Shown here one piece after another: positions 16,046 to 24,584 of a DNA stretch of 64,000 bases. A program made the position numbers and the translations under genes. The stretch covers positions 1,488,001-1,552,000 of the forward strand of contig NC_021287.1 of the NCBI RefSeq assembly GCF_000402035.1, read 5' to 3'. Each line of letters begins with the position of its first letter. The stretch's first letter is position 1. This stretch comes from Caballeronia insecticola (GTDB taxonomy: Bacteria > Pseudomonadota > Gammaproteobacteria > Burkholderiales > Burkholderiaceae). The notes under the pieces are model-generated. The model saw only the letters and a program-made list of their open reading frames with translations, searched no databases and was not told the DNA's origin.

Positions 16046-18276
16046 AGCGCGCACCGCGCGAGTCGTTCGCTCACACGCTCAAACGCTCGGGCCTGCGCTG
16101 GCTTCTGGGTCTCGCGATCCTCGCGGCGCTCGCGGGACACGCGCTCGCGCGTTACGACCTGCGTTTCGTCGACACGCTCGACGCGCTGATCTACGACACG
16201 AAAGTGCGCCTCTTCATGCCGCGCACGACCGATTCGCGCATCGCGATTCTCGATATCGACGAGAAAAGTCTCGCGGAACTCGGCCGCTGGCCGTGGGATC
16301 GCGCGCGCATGGCGGAACTGGTGAACGCGCTGTTCGCGCGCGAGCGCATTGCGGTGCTCGGCTTCGACATGGTGTTCGCCGAACCCGATGCAAGTTCGGG
16401 TCTCGCCGTGCTCGACGAACTCGCACGCGGCGCGCTTGCGAACAATGCCGCTTACCGCGATGCGCTCGCGCGTCTCGCGCCGCACCTCGACTACGATCAA
16501 CGCTTCGCGGATGCGCTCGCGGGTCATCCCGTCGTGCTCGGCTATTACTTCTCGAATCAGGATGTGTCGAGCGGTGCAATTCCTGCGCCGTTGATGAACG
16601 CGAGCGCGTTCGGCACGCATCCTTTCACGCTGTTCGACTGGACCAGCTACGGCGGCAATCTGCCTGCGCTGCAGAAGGCGGCGCGGCGCGCGGGCTATTT
16701 CAATCCGGTGATCGATTTCGACGGCGCCGTGCGGCGCGTGCCGCTCGTTACCGAATATCGTGACGGCATCTACGGCGCGCTCTCGCTCGAAGTGATCCGC
16801 GCGCTTTTCAACGATGCCGCAGTGACGCCGCTCTTCGACGATCCGACCGATCCCGCCGCGCCGCTCGCGGGCCTCGCACTGACGACGCCGCGCGGCATAC
16901 GCGTCATTCCCGTCGATGCCAACGGCGCGGCGCTCGTGCCCTATCGCGGCGCGGCCGGCAGCTTCCCGTATTACTCGATCGCCGACGTGCTCGCGCACCG
17001 CATTCCGCCGAACGCGCTCGCGGGCAAGGTGGTGCTCATCGGCACGACGGCGCCCGGTCTCATGGATCAGCGCACGACGCCCGTTGGCGAGGTGTATCCG
17101 GGCGTCGAGGTGAATGCGAATCTGGTGAGCGGCATGCTCGATGGCGCGATCCGCTTCCAGCCGCCTTTCGCCGCGACGCTCCAGACAATCGCGCTTGTGT
17201 TCGCCGGTCTCGCGATGATCTTTCTCTGGCCGTGGCACACGCCCGCGCGCGCGACGCTCGCGACCGCGCTTCTATTAGGCGCGATCGTCGCCGCCGATGT
17301 CTTCGTGTTCGCGCGGCTCGACTGGTCGATTCCGGCCGCCTCGCTGCTGCTCGCGGTGCTGGCGCTCTATGTGCTCAACATGTCGTACGGCTATTTCGTG
17401 GAGGCGCGCGCGAAGCGTTACTTCGCCGCGTTGTTCGGGCAGTACGTGCCGCCCGAACTCGTCGAGGAAATGAGCCGCCATCCCGAGGACTACAGCATGA
17501 CGGGCCGGCGCGCCGAACTGACCGTGCTCTTCTGCGACGTGCTCGGCTTTACCGCCATCGCTGAGACGCTCGAACCGGAAGCGCTCGCGCGCCTGATGAA
17601 CGAGTATCTCGGCACGATGACGGAAGTGATCCGCGCGCATCGCGGCACGCTCGACAAATACATGGGCGATGCGATCATGGGCTTCTGGGGCGCGCCCGTC
17701 GACGATCCGGAGCATGCGCGTCATGCGGTGGCGGCGGCGCTCGGCATGCGCGCGGCGCTCGTCGATCTGAACCGCACGCTCACGTCGCGCGGCTGGCCGA
17801 CGCTGTGGATCGGCATCGGCATCAATACCGGGCCGATGACCGTCGGCGACATGGGTTCGACCGTGCGCAAGGCCTACACCGTGATGGGCGATGCGGTCAA
17901 CGTCGCCGCACGGCTCGAAGGCCTCACGCGGCGTTTCGATATCGACATCATCGTGGGCGAAGCGACGCGCGAGCAGGCGCCGGATGTTCTGTTCCGCGAG
18001 CTGGACCGCGTGCGCGTGAAGGGACGCAACGCGCCGATCGCGGTGTTCGAGCCGCAGTCGTCGAACCGTAACGCCGACGAACTCGCGCGCTGGCACGCAG
18101 CGCTTTCGCACTATCGCGCGCGTGCATGGGACGAGGCGCAGGCGCTGCTCGACGTGCTCGCGGCGCAGTATCCCGAGCGGCAACTGTATGCGTTGTATCG
18201 CAAGCGTATCGATGCGTTGCGCGGTGTCGAACTGCCCGAGGACTGGGACTGCGTGAGCGCATTCGACACCAAATAG
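16042..18276 (+). CDS. CHASE2-domain class III adenylate cyclase
   Basis: A 744-residue membrane enzyme making cAMP from ATP. An N-terminal helix (about 20-37) precedes a periplasmic CHASE2 sensor (about 45-350), then three helices (about 370-450) and a cytoplasmic class III cyclase domain (about 485-680). Catalytic residues are present: metal-binding Asp499 in LFCDVLGFT and Asp543 in DKYMGDAIMGF, adenine-selecting Lys539, and transition-state Asn620 and Arg624 in GDAVNVAARLE. Lys539 with Thr613 favours ATP over GTP. A roughly 60-residue tail follows. It overlaps the SulP gene by 4 bases and is followed after 37 bases by a phosphodiesterase gene, giving a synthesis-sensing-degradation set. 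The CHASE2 ligand is unknown. Confidence 0.93.
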   Translation: MKRAPRESFAHTLKRSGLRWLLGLAILAALAGHALARYDLRFVDTLDALIYDTKVRLFMPRTTDSRIAILDIDEKSLAELGRWPWDRARMAELVNALFARERIAVLGFDMVFAEPDASSGLAVLDELARGALANNAAYRDALARLAPHLDYDQRFADALAGHPVVLGYYFSNQDVSSGAIPAPLMNASAFGTHPFTLFDWTSYGGNLPALQKAARRAGYFNPVIDFDGAVRRVPLVTEYRDGIYGALSLEVIRALFNDAAVTPLFDDPTDPAAPLAGLALTTPRGIRVIPVDANGAALVPYRGAAGSFPYYSIADVLAHRIPPNALAGKVVLIGTTAPGLMDQRTTPVGEVYPGVEVNANLVSGMLDGAIRFQPPFAATLQTIALVFAGLAMIFLWPWHTPARATLATALLLGAIVAADVFVFARLDWSIPAASLLLAVLALYVLNMSYGYFVEARAKRYFAALFGQYVPPELVEEMSRHPEDYSMTGRRAELTVLFCDVLGFTAIAETLEPEALARLMNEYLGTMTEVIRAHRGTLDKYMGDAIMGFWGAPVDDPEHARHAVAAALGMRAALVDLNRTLTSRGWPTLWIGIGINTGPMTVGDMGSTVRKAYTVMGDAVNVAARLEGLTRRFDIDIIVGEATREQAPDVLFRELDRVRVKGRNAPIAVFEPQSSNRNADELARWHAALSHYRARAWDEAQALLDVLAAQYPERQLYALYRKRIDALRGVELPEDWDCVSAFDTK

Positions 18277-18313
18277 CGAAGTCGCGTGATAACGAAATAC
18301 TCGGGGAACGGTC

Positions 18314-19099
18314 ATGAAAATTCGCGTGCTCGGCTGCAATGGCGCTATCGGCAACAGCGGCAAAGGCGGCGGCACCACGGCGCTGCTCGTCGATCATGAT
18401 GTGCTGATCGATGCGGGCACCGGCGTCGCCGTGCTCGGCGATGATGAACTCGCGCGCATCGATCATGTGTTCCTCACGCATTCGCATCTCGATCACATGG
18501 CGTATTTGCCGTTGATGATCGACGCCGTGGGCGAGGTTCGCAATGAAGCGCACAACGAGCCGCTCATCGTGCACGCGAGCCGCGCGACGCTCGATATTCT
18601 GCATGCGCATGTCTTCAACAATCTGATCTGGCCGGACTTCACGCGCATTCCTTCCGCCGATGCACCCGGCGTGCGATTCGAGGCGCTGGAAGTGGGCGAG
18701 CGCGTGGTGCTGAACGGCCGCAGCATCGTTGCGTTGCCGGCGTGTCATTCGGTGCCGGCGATGGGTTACGCGCTATGCAGCGACACGGCCTCGCTCGCGT
18801 TCAGCGGCGACACGACGACCAATCCCGCGTTCTGGTCCGCGATTGCCACGCTGCCGGGCCTGCGCCATGTGATCGTCGAAACCGCGTTTCGCGACGAGCA
18901 AATCGCGTTGGCGCACGCGGCGCATCATTACTGTCCGAGGCTTATCGCGGAGGATTTGCGCGGCGTCGAGATGCAGGCGGAATTGCTGATCTCGCATCTG
19001 AAACCGCCGCACGGCGCGCAGATTCTCGAAGAACTGCGCGCCGCGTTGCCGGACATCGCGTTGCGTGCGTTGATCGACGGCGAAGCCCTGGATGTGTGA
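18314..19099 (+). CDS. metallo-beta-lactamase-fold 3',5'-cyclic-nucleotide phosphodiesterase (class II-like)
   Basis: A 261-residue cytosolic metallo-hydrolase. The metal-binding signature HSHLDH lies at residues 56-61, and later ligands are visible in ACHSVPAMGYAL, FSGDTTTNPAFW and ISHLKPPHG. The opening MKIRVLGCNGAIG and spacing match the group commonly annotated as 3',5'-cyclic-nucleotide phosphodiesterase in beta-proteobacteria (COG5212-like); activity here is inferred from the family and strongly supported by position, 37 bases after an adenylate cyclase. A GGGGA ribosome site precedes the ATG. The fold also contains RNases and other hydrolases, so the substrate remains to be shown. Confidence 0.8.
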   Translation: MKIRVLGCNGAIGNSGKGGGTTALLVDHDVLIDAGTGVAVLGDDELARIDHVFLTHSHLDHMAYLPLMIDAVGEVRNEAHNEPLIVHASRATLDILHAHVFNNLIWPDFTRIPSADAPGVRFEALEVGERVVLNGRSIVALPACHSVPAMGYALCSDTASLAFSGDTTTNPAFWSAIATLPGLRHVIVETAFRDEQIALAHAAHHYCPRLIAEDLRGVEMQAELLISHLKPPHGAQILEELRAALPDIALRALIDGEALDV

Positions 19100-19105
19100 T
19101 GCCGT

Positions 19106-20152
19106 TCAGCGCGCGCCCGCCGCCACACGACGTTCGATGGATCGCACATTGTTGCCGACCGGCGCGGCATTCACCGGCGCCGCCGGCAATAACTTGCCTT
19201 GCAACATTGCGCGCACCGTTCCCGCGATCAACAGGCCGATCACGACATTGCCCAGCACGAAAGCCACCGGCGCGATCCATTGCATCGGGCCTGTTGCGCC
19301 GCGTTCGAGCATGCGGATTGCCATCGTCGGCAACGCGGCGGCGCCGAAGCTCACGGCCCAGTACGAAGGCGTGAACGCGCTTTGTCGAATCCACGGAACG
19401 AGCCGCGTGAGCGTCAGTGCCTGATAAATCCCGTAGCCGAGCAGCATGTACGCGAACAAGTCCGGCACGCCATGCGTGATCGCGAGATACGACACGCCTC
19501 CGACGACCGGCGGCGCAAGCTGGATGCCGAGCGTCGGGCGCAGCGCCTCGGGCAGCGGTTCGTGCACGGCGGCGCGATGCAGCACGATGGATTCGATCGC
19601 GATCCACGAGAACACGCCCGCGCCGAAGAAGAGCGCGCCAATCTGCGTGAAGCCGAGCGCCGCGGCCGCCGTTGCCGCAACGAAGCTCGGCGCGACCGTC
19701 GGGAGATAGATGGCGGGCGTCGTCAGTTCCGGTTTGCGGCCGCCTTGCCAGAAGCGTCCGTGCAGATACGCGCCCAATACCAGTTGACTCGATACGCCGA
19801 TCGCGAAGAGCGCGATGGCCAGCTCGCGCGAATAGGCCTGCACGGCCTGGGCGACGAGCATCGTCGAAACGGGGGCCAAGGCGGCGAACGAAGACTGCAC
19901 CGGATGTTGCATCTCGGCGATTGCCGCATCGCGCTGCACGAGCCATTTGCGCGCATACGCCGCGACAACGACGAGCCACACGACGAGCGACGCCGCCGTC
20001 AGAAGCGCCGGCACGGCATCGGGGATGCTCCATACGCGAGCCGCCGCGCGCCATGCGCCCGCAAGCGCCAGCCCACCGACTGCGACTCCGAAAAACGCGA
20101 CCGGCATCGGCGCGTGACCGTTCGAATGATCCGTACCCTTGTTGCTGTTCAT
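19106..20152 (-). CDS. TehA/SLAC1-family (TDT) transporter
   Basis: A 348-residue inner-membrane protein with ten predicted helices. The opening PMPVAFFGVAVGGLALAGAWR is characteristic of the TehA/TDT family, structurally like the plant anion channel SLAC1; members move anions such as C4-dicarboxylates, or confer tellurite resistance. YLPTVAPSFVAATAAAALG in the middle also fits, with a Phe in the pore-helix region. TehB is not adjacent. It ends 6 bases from the end of the phosphodiesterase gene, so the two converge. AAGGG precedes the ATG closely. Confidence 0.85.
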   Translation of the reverse strand: MNSNKGTDHSNGHAPMPVAFFGVAVGGLALAGAWRAAARVWSIPDAVPALLTAASLVVWLVVVAAYARKWLVQRDAAIAEMQHPVQSSFAALAPVSTMLVAQAVQAYSRELAIALFAIGVSSQLVLGAYLHGRFWQGGRKPELTTPAIYLPTVAPSFVAATAAAALGFTQIGALFFGAGVFSWIAIESIVLHRAAVHEPLPEALRPTLGIQLAPPVVGGVSYLAITHGVPDLFAYMLLGYGIYQALTLTRLVPWIRQSAFTPSYWAVSFGAAALPTMAIRMLERGATGPMQWIAPVAFVLGNVVIGLLIAGTVRAMLQGKLLPAAPVNAAPVGNNVRSIERRVAAGAR

Positions 20153-20277
20153 GGCCCTTCTCCGTGAATGGGGTGGAAAGCGCTTGGGCTTTCTGTCCGT
20201 CGTTGGAGAAAGATTAGCGGCGAAGGGCCTTGGCGCGAATGTCGCAGCGTCTCGTTCGTCTGCTCGCGCGTCTCAAA

Positions 20278-20547
20278 TCACTCGCCGCCGCGCAGCTTCA
20301 CCGCGATGTCGTGCCAGTCATCGACCGCGCTTTTCAGTTCTCGGCACAGTCGCGGATCGAGCGTGTGCAGCCGCGTCCACAAGTTCGCGAGGGTTTTCTC
20401 GCGGGCCTCGAAGACGGCCACCGCCGCGAGCCGGCTTGCGCCGGCAAGACGCGCCTCGGCATCGGCGCATTCCATATACAAATGCGCGAGATGCGAATCC
20501 GCGAGTTCGACGGATCGAAGATGAACAGCCGTAAAGCGTGACTTCAT
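20278..20547 (-). CDS. hypothetical protein, 89 residues
   Basis: A short, probably cytosolic, helical protein: Leu/Ala/Arg-rich, with a conserved-looking core SELADSHLAHLYMECADAEA-like segment and DPRLCRELKSAVDDWHDI near the end. I do not recognise the family. The ATG at 20547 has GGGGA 6 bases upstream and codon use matches neighbours. It lies downstream, on the same strand, of the gap before the TehA gene's promoter side and is divergent from the diacylglycerol kinase gene. Confidence 0.6.
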   Translation of the reverse strand: MKSRFTAVHLRSVELADSHLAHLYMECADAEARLAGASRLAAVAVFEAREKTLANLWTRLHTLDPRLCRELKSAVDDWHDIAVKLRGGE

Positions 20548-20775
20548 GATGTATCCCCGGTTCTCTCTTTTAGTTCTCGACGCGCCGGTTTTCAACGAGC
20601 GATTCGCACGCTCGTGCAGCGCGTTTGCGGGCCAGTATGAAGGCGCGTCGTCAGGCGTGACAAGGCGATTTGCACCCGCTTTGTGCGGTATGGATCGGCA
20701 AACGTTTTCGTCGCGAGGGAAACACCGATGCGCGATGCGTTCAACGCCGGCATTGCGCGCGGTAACATCACTTTC

Positions 20776-21219
20776 ATGACACGGCCCACGCAATCCTCTT
20801 CGCATTCGACGTCCGCGCCCGCCGCCGATACGCACGGCAAGCGCCGCGGCCTCATGCGCGGCCTGTTCGCGCTGCGTCACTCATGGGCGGGCATTGCCGC
20901 GACCTGGCGCGATGAAAGCGCGTTTCGTCAGGAAGCGTGCGTCGCGGCCGTGCTGCTGCCGATTGCCGCGTTCGTTCACGTGAGCGCGGCCGAACGCGTG
21001 CTGCTCGCGGGATCGGTGTTGCTCGTGCTGCTCGTCGAGCTCATCAATTCGAGCATCGAGGCGGCCATCGACCGCATCTCGCTCGAACGTCACGAACTCT
21101 CGGCGCGCGCGAAAGATTGCGGCAGCGCCGCCGTGACGATGGCGATACTCATCGCCGTCATTGCGTGGGCCGTGATCTGCGGGCCGCTCGCGTGGCGATG
21201 GTTACGCGTGCATCTCTGA
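20776..21219 (+). CDS. dgkA: diacylglycerol kinase
   Basis: A 147-residue small integral-membrane kinase that phosphorylates diacylglycerol and so recycles lipid from membrane-derived glucan synthesis. A polar N-terminus leads into an amphipathic helix (LRHSWAGIAATWRDESAFRQ), three membrane helices, and the family signature ELINSSIEAAIDRISLERH with ELSARAKDCGSAAV; the Glu residues in these motifs are catalytic/metal-binding. An in-frame ATG at 20728 would give a longer N-terminus. It converges with the alpha/beta hydrolase gene, one base apart. Confidence 0.92.
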   Translation: MTRPTQSSSHSTSAPAADTHGKRRGLMRGLFALRHSWAGIAATWRDESAFRQEACVAAVLLPIAAFVHVSAAERVLLAGSVLLVLLVELINSSIEAAIDRISLERHELSARAKDCGSAAVTMAILIAVIAWAVICGPLAWRWLRVHL

Positions 21220-21220
21220 T

Positions 21221-22207
21221 TCAGCGCGATACGAACGCGCCGATGTGCCGCGCGAGTTCGATCGGATATTGGTACATCAGCGCGTGCCCTGCATCGGAGA
21301 CGATATCGAGTGTGGCGCGCGGAATGATCCGTTCGAGCTGACGCGCGTTGCTGTCCGCCAGGACGTCGTCGTTCGCGCCCGCGATGATCAGCGTGCGCAC
21401 CGGCGAGCTTCGCAACGCAGCGGCGGCGGCGGAATCGGCGAACCAGCGCGTCATCGCCTGATTCTGCTGCGCGGCGACCGCATCGGAAACGGGCCGGCCT
21501 GTGTAATCGCGCGGCGCGAACATGTCGCCGACAAAACACTTCGACGCGTCCGCGACCACGTTCGCCGGGAACAGCACGGCCATGATCTGCGCGAACGCAT
21601 CGCGGCCAGAGCTCGCCAACACGTGCTGCACCTGCGGCGTCAGCGGCACCGCGTCCGGGCCCGGCGGCGCGGTCGCGATCAGCGTCAGCGAGGCGACCTT
21701 CTCGCGCGCATCGAGTGCGAGTTGCTGCGCGATCATGCCGCCCATCGACCAGCCGGCCACATCGACGCGACCAAGCCTCAGGCCCGCGATGACATCCGCC
21801 GCGTCCTCCGCCATCTCGCGCATGCCGTAATCCGGCCCGAAACGTCCGTCGACGATCGCCGAGCGCCCCACGCCACGATTGTCGAAGATGATCACCTCGT
21901 GATGCTTTGCAAGCTCGCCGAGAAAATACGCGTTCCATTCGCCGAGCGTCGCGCGGTAGCCGGTGATAAGCAGAAGCGGCGCGCCGCGCCCGAAGCGCGC
22001 ATAGCCGATCGGCCCGTTCCTGCCCTGCACGGTTTTCACCTGCACGGCGGGATTGCGGTCGGGGCGCGCGGTATTCAGGCCGCATAGCTGGTTCTGGCCC
22101 AAGGAGACATCGTCGGCGCGGGCGGACGGCGTGAACACGGCGAGCGCGGCCAACGCAGCGGCGAGCACGCACGACGACACAACGCTTGCGAGCGGCATGG
22201 GTTTCAT
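21221..22207 (-). CDS. exported alpha/beta hydrolase
   Basis: A 328-residue protein with a signal peptide (MKPMPLASVVSSCVLAAALA onward, cleavage after about SARA). The mature domain is an alpha/beta hydrolase: oxyanion-hole region LLLITGYRATLGEW, FDNRGVGRS, and nucleophile elbow GWSMGG with Ser as the likely nucleophile; a late Asp (in AGANDDVLAD) and His (DAGHALMYQYP) complete the triad. The ATG at 22207 was chosen for the GGAG 7 bases ahead; another ATG lies two codons upstream. Substrate unknown: esterase, lipase or haloperoxidase-like activity is possible. Periplasmic location is inferred from the signal. Confidence 0.85.
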   Translation of the reverse strand: MKPMPLASVVSSCVLAAALAALAVFTPSARADDVSLGQNQLCGLNTARPDRNPAVQVKTVQGRNGPIGYARFGRGAPLLLITGYRATLGEWNAYFLGELAKHHEVIIFDNRGVGRSAIVDGRFGPDYGMREMAEDAADVIAGLRLGRVDVAGWSMGGMIAQQLALDAREKVASLTLIATAPPGPDAVPLTPQVQHVLASSGRDAFAQIMAVLFPANVVADASKCFVGDMFAPRDYTGRPVSDAVAAQQNQAMTRWFADSAAAAALRSSPVRTLIIAGANDDVLADSNARQLERIIPRATLDIVSDAGHALMYQYPIELARHIGAFVSR

Positions 22208-22344
22208 CGGCATGCTCCGGACGATCGGATCGAAGACAGGTTGGAAAGATCTGCGCAAAAACACGCTACGCGTCATGGCCGCGAGGAATAATAGGCGGCG
22301 GATCACGCGCCTTCAACAAGAGCTTAAAAAAGGAGTGTCAACCG

Positions 22345-22668
22345 ATGAACCGACTCTTACGCGCCGGATTGTCCTGTGCCGCCGTGCTCGCCCTCGCCGC
22401 CTGCTCGACGCCCGTCGAATTCTCGGCGAGCGCCAACCCGCCGCCCTGGAACGACCCCGGCGGCGACGCCGATTTCAGCGGCATGGACAACACCATGTCC
22501 GCGTGCAAGACTACCGCGAAGGCGGCGGGCGCGGGCCGCTGCACGCAGGTGCGCGCCTACGAGGCATGCATGAAGGACCGCGGTTACATCACCGTGCTCG
22601 GACCCGAGAATCCGCCGAACTGCGGTCAGCCCGAATGGGAGCAGGACGTGCGCAAGTGGCTCAAATGA
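22345..22668 (+). CDS. small lipoprotein with four cysteines
   Basis: A 107-residue lipoprotein: the signal peptide ends LALAAC with the lipid-bearing Cys at residue 20. The mature part has a Pro-rich opening, then four cysteines (in SACKTT, GRCTQV, EACMKD and PNCGQP) that probably make two disulfides. GYITVLGPENPPNC resembles short Burkholderia lipoproteins of unknown function. AGGAG lies 9 bases before the ATG. The NCS1 permease gene converges 7 bases downstream. Confidence 0.75.
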   Translation: MNRLLRAGLSCAAVLALAACSTPVEFSASANPPPWNDPGGDADFSGMDNTMSACKTTAKAAGAGRCTQVRAYEACMKDRGYITVLGPENPPNCGQPEWEQDVRKWLK

Positions 22669-22675
22669 AGGCGTT

Positions 22676-24154
22676 CTATTTTCGGTTCGCCATGCGCATG
22701 AACAGCACATAGAGCAGCGCGCCGGCCACCGCGCCGATCAGCCAGCCGAGATTGTTCGGCGGCAGCAGCTTGAGCATCTGCGTCGACAATTCCCAGCCGA
22801 CCGACACCACGCCCGAGACGAGAAGCGCCGCGAGCCCGACTTTGTTCCATCCGCCGTCGTAATAGAAGCGTCCGCTGGGCTGCATCGTATAAAGCTCGGC
22901 GGTCTTCACCTGCTGATGTTTGACGAGGTAGTAGTCGGACATCATCACGCCGTACATCGGCGCGAGCACGGCGCCGAACACCGACACGAAGATGGTGATC
23001 GCCTTCGGGCTGTCCACGAAAATCCACGGGCACACCAGCACCGCGAGGATCGATGCGATCAGCCCGCCCTTCTTGAAGTCCACATGCTTCGGAAACAGAT
23101 TGGCGATGTCATAGGCGGGCGACACGAAGTTCGCGACGATATTGATGCCCATCGTCGCGATGACGAACGTGATGCTGCCGATCGCGACCCACACCTTGTT
23201 CTCGATGCGCGAGACGATCTCGACCGGGTCCATGATCATCGTGCCGAACACTTTCTCGCTGCCCGCCGTGACGATCACGGTGATGATGGCGAACGCCACG
23301 AAATTGAACGGCAGCCCGAGAAAATTGCCGATCTTCATCTGCCGCTCGCTCTTCGCGAAGCGCGAGAAGTCGCCGAAATTCAACAGCAGCGCGGCGAAAT
23401 AACTCACGACGAGGAGGATCGCGTTGATCATCGCGTGGAGTTGTTCGTCGCCGGAAAGCACCTTGCCCGAGAGCGTCAGATTCAGGCTGCCGAGGCCCGC
23501 GCGGTAAAGAATCCAGCCCATCAGGACGAACATCACGACATACACGGCCGGTCCGCAAAAATCGATGAACTTGCGGATGATCTCCATGCCGCGCTGGAAA
23601 ATGATGAGCTGCAACAGCCACATGAAAAGAAAGCTCACCCAGCCGAGCATGTCGAGCCTGAGGAAGCTCGTATCGCGCCACGCGGCGACGGACGGCACGA
23701 ACAACAGCAGCAGCGTCGCGACGGCTTTCGACGCGAAGTAGGTCTGCACGCCGTACCAGACAATGCCGACCACGCCGCGAATGAGCGCCGCGAGATTCGC
23801 GCCCATCACGCCCATCGAGACGCGCGCCATGACGGGAAACGGAATGCCGTGCACGAGGCTCGGCTTGCCGACCCAGTTCATCAGCACATAGACCACCAGA
23901 ATGCCGATGGTGAGCGCGAGCAGCACTTGCCAGCCCGAGATGCCCAGCAAAAAGAGGCTCGCCGCGAACGTATAGCCGCCGACGCTGTGCACGTCCGACA
24001 TCCACATCGCGAAGATGCTGTAGCCGTTCCAGGTGCGCTTTGCGCGCGGGACGGGGGCGAGATCGTGGTTGTAGAGGCGTTCGTCGGCATCGACGATTTC
24101 GGCGTCGGCACCGAGCGAGGCATCGGTGGCGGAGGCGATGTGGGAAGCTGACAT
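22676..24154 (-). CDS. NCS1-family nucleobase/allantoin-type permease
   Basis: A 492-residue inner-membrane transporter with about 12 helices. Family features are NHDLAPVPRAKRTWNGYSIF before helix 1, MWMSDVHSVGGYTFAASLF as the substrate-binding helix, and GKPSLVHGIPFPVMARVSMG. These match NCS1 permeases (uracil, allantoin, cytosine, hydantoin). The exact substrate cannot be read; no purine or pyrimidine catabolic gene is adjacent. A GGAGG ribosome site lies a few bases before the ATG. Confidence 0.9.
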   Translation of the reverse strand: MSASHIASATDASLGADAEIVDADERLYNHDLAPVPRAKRTWNGYSIFAMWMSDVHSVGGYTFAASLFLLGISGWQVLLALTIGILVVYVLMNWVGKPSLVHGIPFPVMARVSMGVMGANLAALIRGVVGIVWYGVQTYFASKAVATLLLLFVPSVAAWRDTSFLRLDMLGWVSFLFMWLLQLIIFQRGMEIIRKFIDFCGPAVYVVMFVLMGWILYRAGLGSLNLTLSGKVLSGDEQLHAMINAILLVVSYFAALLLNFGDFSRFAKSERQMKIGNFLGLPFNFVAFAIITVIVTAGSEKVFGTMIMDPVEIVSRIENKVWVAIGSITFVIATMGINIVANFVSPAYDIANLFPKHVDFKKGGLIASILAVLVCPWIFVDSPKAITIFVSVFGAVLAPMYGVMMSDYYLVKHQQVKTAELYTMQPSGRFYYDGGWNKVGLAALLVSGVVSVGWELSTQMLKLLPPNNLGWLIGAVAGALLYVLFMRMANRK

Positions 24155-24316
24155 TGTTTCCTCCTTGTCCGATGCGCGCTCGCATCATGCACCAAGAGTA
24201 ATCGATGAAACACGCGAGGGTGAGTCCGCTGTGCGCTGCGCCGCCGCATATTAAAGTCCGCCCGAAGCGCTGCCGATATGTGATTCATGAGAAAAAAACG
24301 CCTTCACTCCCGGGAC

Positions 24317-24487
24317 ATGAACGACGCCTTCGCCGCCGCAGCCGAGGCGCTCGCGCTCTTTTGCCGGCTGCGCAACATCGACGCGGAGGACCTGCCCGCG
24401 CAGGAAGTCGATACCCTGCTCGATCTCGCGTTCGAGGAAGCCGCGCAGCGGGCCGCCGCGCGCAGCGAGGCCCGCCGCGCCGGCTGA
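24317..24487 (+). CDS. possible small hypothetical protein, 56 residues
   Basis: An acidic Ala/Glu-rich helical peptide (MNDAFAAAAEALALFCRLRN, then DLPAQEVDTLLDLAFEEAAQ). Third-position GC bias and frame integrity suggest coding, but there is no recognised family. A start ten codons earlier at 24287 is possible. It precedes the YihY gene by 97 bases on the same strand. Confidence 0.4.
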   Translation: MNDAFAAAAEALALFCRLRNIDAEDLPAQEVDTLLDLAFEEAAQRAAARSEARRAG

Positions 24488-24584
24488 CGCCTGACGCCTG
24501 ACGCTCGCCGTTCGCCGTTAGCGGCATGGGCTCGGAACTTGCTCGCCGCTAGAGATGCGGCAGCGTTCGCGCCGCGGAGGGTTC

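Noticed and set aside
13835..16054. Long minus-strand open frame opposite the SulP gene
   Set aside because: Low-information His/Arg/Glu-rich antisense translation caused by high GC; no ribosome site or motif.
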